DNA of 64,000 nt from Eublepharis macularius (Eukaryota > Chordata > Lepidosauria > Squamata > Eublepharidae): positions 95,077,001 through 95,141,000 of the forward strand of contig NC_072800.1 of NCBI RefSeq assembly GCF_028583425.1, in the 5' to 3' direction. How positions within the stretch are numbered: the first letter of the stretch is position 1; each line of letters opens with the position of its first letter. The notes under the pieces are model-generated. The model saw only the letters and a list, made by a program, of their open reading frames with translations, did no database searches and was not told the origin of the DNA. Below are positions 56,201-64,000 of this stretch, one piece after another. The position numbers were made by a program, and so were the translations under genes.

Positions 56201-59200
56201 CTTGGGTGAGATGAAGTAGAGAGACACTAAACAGCCAGCCGTCTGGGTGAGGCTGCGCAGGCCCTGCAGGGGAGAAGGAAACGCCGGCCGTGTGAAGGCA
56301 AGGCGCCGCAGGCTCGCCCAGCACCCCCCGCTCTCCCTCTGCGGGAGCTCAGCGCCCACCTTGCTGGCTCCTCCCTCCTTCCCACCTGAGAGATGACCAT
56401 CTTGAATGAGGACTTGAACTCCTGGATGTCTGAGGTCAGGCGATTCACCAGCTGCCCTGTCCGGTTGGCATCAAAGAAGGCCACGTCCTGCCTGGGAAGA
56501 GGGGGCGAGATGGAGGCGCATCAGGCCCTCTGCACCTGTGCCTGGGCTGCAGCTGCAGAAATTGGGCCAGCGTCATGCAGTCACACCACCCCTTGCCCAG
56601 CAAATGGTCTCCTGGAGGGGTGTCGAATCCCAGGCTTCAGCACACACAAAGCAGCCCCCTCTCCAGCCAGCCATGCCGAGCCCTAGTAAGACTCCCCAGG
56701 CATTAAAAAAAAACCCTTACCTGATCAAGGAATTAAAAAGCTCCTTGCGCATACTATTGGCCACCCTTTCTCCAATGCGTGAGAGCAGCATGATATAGCC
56801 AAAGGTTAATGTCCCCTGGGGAAGTTGGGAAAAAGACCCCCGTATCAGTTGGCCATCCTACCTCTAGCCCACCCTCAGGAAAGAGGCAGCTTTCCCCTCA
56901 GCCTCTTACAGCCCCAGGCTTAATGGCAGGACCCTGGAGAAGACCCCCCACCCGCCAGCTGACACCCACCTGGAGGGCATAGATGCTCAACAAGCGCATG
57001 GCAGGGCGGCGCACCACACGCAGGTAATCGCCCAAATGGGTGTACCGGGCCACCACATTGACCACTTCACCCAGCACCAGCGGGACCTGTACGTTGAGGA
57101 GTGCCACTCCGAGTGCAAACTGAAGACAGAAAGGCCCGTTAAAATGTGGATACTCAGAACGCCTTTGCCCTCTTCCCTGGCAGACTGCCTCTTCTCTTCC
57201 CAGAATCACAGGCTCCTAGAGTTGGGCCCTGCAGACCGTTAGCCCACCCCTGCCCAGTGCAGGAACGGCCCTTCCTCCCTAGCGGTCCTGCCCCTCCCCT
57301 CCTCTAACTCAGAGGCGCCACAGGGCAATTCCGTGGGCCGGCCGGCCTCTTTCCGTGCAGCAGCCTGCCTGAACACATGCAGGCCTGGCAATGTTGGACC
57401 CTGCTCGATGCGGGCAGAGCAGACAGGCCCTCACCATGACTGCTGCTGCCAGCGCCAGTAGCTGCGGCCTCAGGAACTTCCAGAAGGTGGCCCAGTCAAA
57501 GGCCGGCACTTCCTCTGGGACAGCGGAGGCATACGCTGGCTCACCACAGGCAGCCTCCTGGCACAAGGCCCTGCTGTAGAAGCTAGCCCCCACGCCAGCC
57601 AATAATGCAGCCGCTCGGCCCAGCGGGAAGAGGCTGCGTGGCAAGAGCAGCGGCACAGCTGGGGACAGCCTGGCCAGCCGGTCAGGAGCCTGCCGCAATT
57701 TGGAGAACCTGGCATGGCTGCCAAAGGACCTGCAAGCAGAGGAAGAAGCACCATGATACTTGGCTCAGCCTGTCGCTGGGCTGATCTTGCCCATTTGCAG
57801 GCTGGCGAGTCCCTGTAGTGCCAAACAAACACAGTACAGAGGACAAGGACTTCCTCTCCAACGCGGGCTCCTGGCAGGGATATTCAGAGGCTGATCGGAG
57901 TCCCTCCCTGCAAGCCCCTCCTTTCTCTCCGGCTCACGAGTGCCCAGCAGGCCCAGCACAGCTAAGAGGGCACCCGGCAAGTGTGTGTCGGGAGGCAGTC
58001 CCATCACTAAGGCAAAGGCCCTGAACCCCAGGGAGGCAGCAGTTGATAAGGGCCCCGAAGAGGGCCACTGGGAGCAGCACATCGGATGGCGATCTCACGT
58101 GGCAAGCAGCTGCCTTGGGACCGTGAGCGGAGGGGAGGAGCACACAAGCCCCTAATAAACATCACACAGCCCTTGCCATGGACTGCTTTGCCTCTGCTGG
58201 GAAGGCCCACCTCTACGAGACCTTGCATTTATCATCTTCTCAACAAACTCCATCCTCTTTCTCCTCATGCATGTTCCAGATATCTAAATACGAAGAAGAA
58301 TTCTGTGTAACCCCAAACCTTGTTTTCTGTATATAAACACTAGCTGAAACGATGAGAGTAATGGTGCTTGGGGGACATTTTCCAGCATACGAACAGCGTC
58401 AACTCCTGTTCTCTCCCCCCGCCCCCTTAAACTCAGCAAAGCAGACAATTCCCCTCCCTATTATACAGATGCAGGCAACGGGAAACAGAGTTCCGGCGTC
58501 ACATGGCCACAGCCAGCCAGGGATCCAGGGCCAGGCAGAATTCAAAAGCAAGCCACCTTCTGGTTGCCATTTCAGCACATTTCCTGCCATGCTCACCCTG
58601 TCTCTCTGACAGGGCTGAGGAGCAACTGTCGTCCCATGCAAACAATGATCCAAACCCCCGGGGGTGGGACAGGTGCTTGTACTGTAGAGGAGTCGTGTGC
58701 CAGCACCTACAAGCTGGCAGCTGCTTTTGCACCCCGGGCCACCCCACAGTTCAACTAGAGCGCTTGGGGAGAGCGTGCTTGACTGTGCTGCCGAGGGCTG
58801 GGGCAGGGGGGGGTGCCCGAATTCTCCAGGGTCTCTCCAGCATTTGGTAATGGAGGAGCTCTACCCAGGGCTCTCAAGGCCACTTTGCCAGCTGAAGGAA
58901 ATGCACACCGGCAAGGTACACCCTGACCAGGTCCCAGAGGATGCTGGGGGACAATGCCAGCAACCAAGTCCCATTTCGACAACACCAAGGATGTCCGAGG
59001 GAAAACGCCCCAGGATGAGCTGCTCATTCCCAGCGATGCAATTCTTACATCAGTGGAAAGCGAGAAGACAGACAGCATCCAGGCCCGCAGGGGCCCCAGA
59101 ACGGCACCGGAGCATCACCTCCCTCAGTGCAAGGGGTCCACCTGGGGTTCTCCTTCACCAGTGCTTGTAGGGAGAGAGTGTTAGAAAGGCTAAAGCTCAG

Positions 59201-60951
59201 GGTGAATTTAGGCTAGCAAGAAATGCCAAACAAACACAACAGGGGTCTGGAGTTATGTTTGCAGCAAGAAAGGGAATAAGGGAGTGGTGGCCTGCTGCCA
59301 GGAGAGGAAACTGTAATTTTAACAGGTGATACAGGGCAGAACTAGTGCCCAGCTCCTACTCTGCCTCAGTCTTCTCTTGCAAGGCAAGCTGTGTTCAGTT
59401 ACAGCCTAGGATACACATAATGCTAGCACATAAAAACCTAGCTTCTTTGAACAAAATCAAGTCCTCAGGGCCAGGTGAATTGCACCCTAGGGTACTAAAG
59501 AAACTTGCTGAGGTAACTGCAGAGCCTCTGTCTATCCTCTCTGAAAATTCTTGGAGAACTGGTGAGGATGCCAGAAGATTGCAAGCGTGCAAATGGAGGG
59601 CACCAAAGACTGTGAGGGGTCTGGCGACTGAGTCCTAGGAAGGAAAGTTGAAGCAGCTGCAAAAGTGTAGCCGGAAAGGAGGTGAGAGATGACATGACAG
59701 CCCTGCTCTAGTATCAGAAGGGCGGTCCAATGCCGGATGGAGCGGAGTTCTTTTCTGTTGCCCCAGCGGGTTCAACCAGAAACAAAGGGTTGAGATTAGA
59801 TCAAAAGAGTTTTTGGCTAAACATGAGGAAGAACTTCCTGGCAGTTAGAGCGGTCCCTCAGCGGGACAGGCTTCCTCGGGAGGGGGTGGGCTCTCCTCAT
59901 TGAATAAGAAGCTCCACGACGATTCTCTGACTTAATATGAATGTCCAGGTGAAGAAAGGGGGGGGCAAGGAGGGGTCAGCCGCTGGAAAAGAGCGAGAGC
60001 CCAGTAGCACCTAGAAGACTAGCGACGTTTGTGGTAGGGATGAGCTTTGTGAGCCGCAGCGCCCTTCTTCAGGGTAACGCTGATCGCCACTCTGGGGTCC
60101 GGAAGGAATCTTGCCCCAGGCCAGACGGGGGATCCTGGAAGGCTTCTGCCATCTTCTGGGCCCAGAGCAGGGGGCGGGGGGGGGGAGTGACTGGGCATTT
60201 CCTGCGTTCTGGTGCGGGTGGGGGGGTAGGGTTGCCAGCTCTAGTTTGGGAAATCCCTGGAGATCTGGGGGATGAAACCTGGAGAAAGTGGGGTTGGGGG
60301 AGGGAAAGGACCTTGGCATGGCATAATTCCATAGATTCCTCCCCCCCCCCCAAAGTAGCCATTTTCTCCAGCTGATCTCTGTGGCCTGGAGACCAACTGT
60401 AATTCCGGGAGATCTCCAGCCACTACCTAGAGGCTGGCAACCCTAGTGGGGGGGAGGGCGGGGGCGGGTCCCTCCACCCCTTTGACAGCCAGAAAGCTCT
60501 CCTCCCCCCCCCCCCCACACGCTCCCAAAATTCCGCACTGAAGGCGCGAGCGCAGGAAAGAGCCGGGGGGGCGCTGCAGAATCCCCCCCCCCCCCCGCGG
60601 CCTGAAACGGGCGCTCGCCCTTCCCGGGCCTGCCCCGCCCGCTCAGCCTGCTCGCCTCAACCTCCACAAGGCAGAAACTACACTTCCCAGCGCACCCCGC
60701 GCAGAAGACGCGATCCAGAGGCCCAGCCGCGGCTCCCAGCGTGCCTCGCGTGGACTACAGCGACCAGGATACTCCGCGCATCAACAGCTGCAACCAGGAA
60801 AAAACCTTCCCGGCCTGCCCCGCGAAGACGCCAGTTACCTGGCAACCGAAAAGGCTCGTGTAGGCCCATCCTTGGCCGCCGGCGTCAGGCGGCAGTAGCA
60901 GCCGCGGCTCCCGAAGAGCCCCGGCCGCAGGAGCAGCAGCCGCGCCAGCAT
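50232..60951 (-). CDS. ABCB8: Mitochondrial ABC transporter B8
   Basis: Sixteen coding exons with matching phases: 60951-60839, 57729-57435, 57119-56970, 56815-56721, 56491-56386, 56263-56102, 55610-55525, 54934-54837, 54535-54430, 54346-54313, 54098-53962, 53454-53360, 51773-51640, 51101-50954, 50760-50510, 50321-50232; 699 aa, human about 718-735. The N-terminus [20 protein letters not shown] is arginine-rich, fitting mitochondrial import. The membrane domain holds [20 protein letters not shown] and [20 protein letters not shown]. The ATPase has Walker [10 protein letters not shown] (split between exons 12 and 13), signature LSGGQKQR, Walker [13 protein letters not shown] and the switch histidine in VIAHRLST, all intact. 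ABCB8 is the ATPase-bearing inner-membrane transporter of the mitoK-ATP channel complex and affects iron export and cardiac protection in mammals. Introns carry L2, CR1 and a TIR element. Confidence 0.97.
52316..53215 (-). mobile_element. L2-type LINE, 5'-truncated (ABCB8 intron 12)
   Basis: The minus strand encodes about 195 open codons of the ORF2 C-terminus: [49 protein letters not shown]. The 3'-UTR runs to 'tttatttattttccattttt'. It resembles the copy at 21965-23215 but is a distinct insertion. Same strand as the host gene. Confidence 0.85.
53299..53319 (+). repeat. (CA)n microsatellite
   Basis: CA run in ABCB8 intron 12, just downstream of exon 12 (minus strand). Confidence 0.9.
55975..56038 (+). 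repeat. CR1 LINE 3' tail (ABCB8 intron 6)
   Basis: 'gactagatggtctgtgtggc' followed by 'ccttccaactctctgattc' and 'tatgactc' is the CR1 end. Confidence 0.65.
59170..59930 (+). mobile_element. CR1 LINE fragment (ABCB8 intron 1)
   Basis: Encodes [20 protein letters not shown] and [16 protein letters not shown], then jumps after about 59585 to the far C-terminal region ('gaggaagaacttcctggcag', 'tcagcgggacaggcttcct'), so a large internal part is missing. Antisense to ABCB8. Confidence 0.75.
59985..60078 (+). mobile_element. Fold-back family fragment
   Basis: 'gagcgagagcccagtagcac' and 'gatgagctttgtgagccgca' match one arm of 17542-17788. Confidence 0.55.
60227..60445. mobile_element. TIR element (MITE), 9-bp flanking repeat
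   Basis: Begins TAGGGTTGCCAGC and ends GCTGGCAACCCTA, a perfect 13-bp inverted repeat. GTGGGGGGG at 60218-60226 and 60446-60454 flanks it. The interior also folds back ('gaaatccctggagatct' against 'gagatctcc'). No coding capacity; superfamily undetermined (an 8-9 bp duplication suggests hAT-like). Confidence 0.75.
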
Positions 60952-62120
60952 GGCGGGTTGAGGAGGGCGGGCGGCGGCGGCAGAAGGCGTCTCTCCGCAG
61001 AGGAAGCGGCTCAGGCCGCGGATACATCCGCCATATTGGGTCCGCCTCCGGCCCACAATGCCCCGGGCGAGAGGGGCGTGGCTGCGAGGCGGGCCGCCGG
61101 CCCCCGACTCTGGCAGGATGCCGCGCAGCGCCGCCCCGCAGGCCGCTCGCCCCGCCCGGGCCCGTCCGCCGGCCTCTCGGGCCGCCGGGCCTCGCTGCTG
61201 AGCCGCGCCCGCTGTCAGGCGGCCGCCGCCCGGTCGGGGTCTCCGGCGCTGCACTGCGCCGCGCCCCCCTCCGGATCCCGCCGCTGCGCAGGGCCCGCCC
61301 GCCCGCCGCCCTCGGAAGCGGGTCCGCCTGGCCGCTGCTGGCCGCGCCGCCCGTGGCTGCCGGGCGATGCTCGGGCGCGGAGGGGCCGTCCCGCCGAGGG
61401 CGTCCCGCCGGCGCTGAGCCGATGGCCGAGGGCGAGACGCGGCCGCCGCCTGCCTCGAGCGCCTCCGCGGCCCGGGCCCCGGCCGGCTGATCCGAGCGAG
61501 GGCTGCAGGGGCGGGCAGGGCTGCGCGCACCGCTCGGGAGGCGGCCGCCTTCTGCTGCCGGGGCGGGGGCGCTGCAGCCACACCGCAGGCCCGCTGGCCA
61601 CGAGCCCGCCGCTGGGGCGGCTCTGCCGGGTGACGACGCAGCCGCGCCAGGAGCCCGCCGGAGGCCTCTGCTCGCCGCCTGGCCTGAGACCGGTCGGGGC
61701 GGATTCCTGCCAGCGCCGGGGCCGTTGGAGTGGCCGGGAGGGCCTCGCCCGGCGGCCAGGAGGAGACCCGCCGTCTCTGGCGCCTGCGAGGAGGGGCTGC
61801 GCGCCGGCGCCGTCGTGCAGGTCTGCCGCCCCCTCCCCCCCGCGGATGCTTTCCCTGACTCGGCCGTGCCCATGGGCGGGGGGCGGGGGGGCGCCACGCC
61901 TGCTGTGCCCGGGCCTCCTGGCGCCTGAGCCCAGTGGCCCGGCTCCTGCTGCCCAGAGCGGCCTCTTGCTCCCGCCTGCCCGGGCTGGCTGCCTCCTCTG
62001 ACCCCCAGCCGCCCACAGTCACCCCCCTGTCTTCGGAGGTCAAGGTGAGAGCGAAGGGGCGCAAGTTACAGGCGAGGAGGCCTCAGCCGAACATGAGCAG
62101 ATGGAAAGGGGGGCCCTCCC
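60480..62120. promoter_or_regulatory. CpG-island promoter of ABCB8
   Basis: Very CpG-dense sequence covering ABCB8 exon 1 and more than 1 kb upstream. No TATA box is evident. A plus-strand donor-like site ('ttcggaggtcaag|gtgaga' near 62044) leaves room for a divergent transcript, but no gene is recognised. Confidence 0.7.
60677..60696 (+). promoter_or_regulatory. ZNF143-type motif in ABCB8 intron 1
   Basis: ACTACACTTCCCAGCGCACC resembles the ACTACAATTCCCAGCATGC element with a few differences. It lies about 270 bp inside the gene, in the CpG island. Confidence 0.45.
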
Positions 62121-62350
62121 CTCCCCTCCGAGGGGGTCTTTGCGGCCTTTGTCGGGAGCGCTGTTGCCTGGGCCTTCCCGCGTTGGGCAGAGGCGTGCTG
62201 AGGCGCCCTCTTCTCCCTCTCGGAGACGACGGGTCTGGAATTGGTTTGCCCGGGGTGCTTGCTCGCTCGGGACAGGTTGGAAAGAGAGACTCCGGTACAT
62301 TTCGCTGCAGGCCCCATGGAAGGCATGACGAGGTGTTTCCGCTCCTTCCA

Positions 62351-62577
62351 GAGCCAGTCTGGTGTAGTGGTTGAGAGCGGGGGACTCTAATCTGGAGCGC
62401 CGCGTTCGATCCCCCACTCCTCCTCGTCTTGAAGCTCCCTGGGAGCCCTCTCAGCCCCGCCCACCTCACGGGGTGTTTGTTGTTGTGGGGATAATAATGA
62501 CATACTTTGTAAACTGCTCTGAGTGGGTGTTAAGCCATCCTGAAGGGCAGTATATAAATCAAATATCACTATTATTC
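62351..62577 (+). mobile_element. tRNA-derived SINE
   Basis: The head 'gagccagtctggtgtagtgg' carries an A box, and 'gcgttcgatcccccactcc' a B box. The body 'cacctcacggggtgtttgtt' and the end 'gggcagtatataaatcaaat' are typical of a squamate SINE. Probably full length. Confidence 0.75.
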
Positions 62578-62579
62578 CT

Positions 62580-64000
62580 TCCTGATGCAGTCTGGGGCAC
62601 CTGCAGGAGAGCTGGGCTGGTTTTCCAGGGCTGTGGGGCATCATTGCTTCCTGCTTGGGTCCAGGAGGGAGATTGGGGGTTGGAGAGAGCAATCCTGGAT
62701 CCTGAGGCTTTGGGGGGTGGGTGGGGAGCAGCTGGGGCAGGCAGGCAGAGTTTTGGAGCCGGGCAGAACTTCTCAGTTCAGCTGGGTGCTGCTGACTGGA
62801 TGTCTTTGCTCCCTGGCGGAAAGGGCACAAGCCTGTACAAGGCCCAGCTGTGGCCAGCACTCCCAGGGGCTCGGACATTCTGGGAGCAAGGGTCGCCCCT
62901 CACTTCCTCCCAGGACGCCCGAGTTCTCTCTCTGTGCTGTCAGTCTTGGATCAGGCCCTCCCTGTCAGTGAGTGTTTTTGGCCAGCAGCGAGCGTTTCTG
63001 TCCTGAATCGGCAGAAGGCTGTAGTTCCCAGTGGTGATACAGCAGCTGTTATTGCAAGTGGCTGCCATGAGCTGCAGCTTCCTTGAGATTCCCCCGGCTG
63101 GCACTCTGCCCACCGCCTGCCGTGTTTACTCGTCCCGGCCTGTTTATACATTTGCTGCCCAAGGTATTTTTAGCTTGCCAGGTGACCCGCCTGCCCTGTG
63201 TCTGTGTGGAGGGGGCAGCTGCGTGAGGACTCACTCAGGGCCATGGGGGCAGGAGGTGCACAGCTGATCCTTGAGGCAGAGAGGAATCCTTCACACGTAT
63301 CCCAGCTGCCAGCTAGTGGGTGAAAGCAAGGCCCCTTCCTGGTTCTGGATCCTGTCAGTTGCCAGGCTGCTGAAGTGCCGGCCCTTCCTCTCACCTGAGC
63401 CATCTTCTGTGACTCAGCCTCCTTGTGATGCTAGGCAGGCGGGGTGGGGCGGCTGGTTGGTCCGTGCCAAAGCTCTTGGCTGTACTGAGAGCTCCGTGGA
63501 TGAGGACCTTGGTAGGTGATGTAAGCAGTGGTGGATGGGGCCTGGGGAGGTGCGGGGGGAGGTCATCTAGAAAGAACAGGAGTCAAGCTCTTGTTGAAGG
63601 TTGCATCCCTGGGGGGGGGGGGGGGGCAGAGCTCAGCACAGAAGCGGCGCTCACTCTGGACCCTTGGCCCCCTCCACTGGAAGGGAAGTTCTTGTTCAGG
63701 CTGTCTCTTTGTGCTTCTGAGCCCAGAAGCCAGGCCAGGAGGCTGGTAGACCACAGGGTTCTCTCTGCCGAACGCTCTGCCCAGCCTTCCTCCCGCTGAC
63801 CTTTCCCCAGCCTAGGGCTTGCTCCCACCTCTCCCCAGGTTGGGGAAGGATGCAGGCGCAGCCCCTGGGGGAGGTTTGGAGGGCGGGGCTGCTGCTCCCC
63901 CCCCCCCCGGCATCCTCCCCCGCTTTGTACTGGCTCATCTGGTCTGTGGGAGAGCCGCCCCCGCTGCCTTCCCTCTCCTTCCTTGTGCCACAAAATCCCC
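62580..64000. other. No gene recognised
   Basis: GC-rich intergenic sequence upstream of ABCB8. No exon chain or repeat was identified, and the window ends here. Confidence 0.35.

Noticed and set aside
60755-62064. 380- and 409-codon minus-strand frames upstream of ABCB8
   Set aside because: Only the last 37 codons (from the ATG at 60951) are ABCB8; the rest is CpG-island composition.
62351-62440. tRNA gene
   Set aside because: A and B boxes belong to a SINE head; no complete cloverleaf. The same applies to 8447-8540.
1-64000. CRISPR arrays, operons or prokaryotic elements
   Set aside because: No regularly spaced repeats with unique spacers; spliced vertebrate genes and vertebrate repeats throughout.

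Overview
The window is nuclear DNA of a squamate reptile (lizard or gecko type). It carries a Sauria-type tRNA SINE (8447-8757), a 5S rRNA-derived SINE (4938-5120), CR1, L2 and L1 LINEs and several fold-back repeats typical of squamates. Genes are split by short GT-AG introns and lie near CpG-rich islands. I found four protein-coding loci and one degraded gene copy; nothing is bacterial or plasmid-like.

Layout. 1-8 kb: repeats, a Tigger transposase remnant, an orphan CpG island (3.1-4.65 kb) and a broken CR1 LINE. 8.1-12.8 kb (+): a six-exon TMEM176/MS4A-family four-pass membrane protein, 259 aa. 13-26.6 kb: repeat-rich, with nested insertions (CR1 split by a solo LTR that is itself split by a fold-back retroposon), a hAT MITE, a shuffled low-copy repeat, an L2, the last two exons of a decayed TMEM176 paralogue and a Ty3/Gypsy fossil. 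27.3-28.0 kb (+): MRPS12. 30.3-38.6 kb (-): a multi-exon gene joining KRAB-A, KRAB-B, an acidic linker, two C2H2 fingers, a Myb/SANT domain and a complete PIF/Harbinger DDE domain. 49.4-50.2 kb: CpG island with a ZNF143-type site. 50.2-60.95 kb (-): ABCB8, all 16 coding exons. 60.5-62.1 kb: its CpG-island promoter. 62.1-64 kb: one SINE, otherwise nothing recognised.

The main discovery candidate is the 30.3-38.6 kb gene. Reading frames and splice phases join a KRAB zinc-finger gene to both protein types of a Harbinger transposon (the Myb-like DNA-binding protein and the DDE nuclease), all in one orientation, with the D-D-E triad present. It looks like a host-transposase fusion: a KRAB repressor with transposon-derived DNA-binding and nuclease-fold modules. 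A run of five Gs in the KRAB-B exon leaves one junction ambiguous, and the 5' end was not found.

The second theme is a set of fold-back retroposons with 12-13 bp target-site duplications. Several share a CTGANGA - stem - GAAA pattern resembling a hammerhead ribozyme core, which suggests kinship with Penelope-like elements. TMEM176 and ABCB8 are also near each other in mammals (human 7q36), so the block is partly ancestral; MRPS12 and the fusion gene between them are not part of that mammalian neighbourhood.
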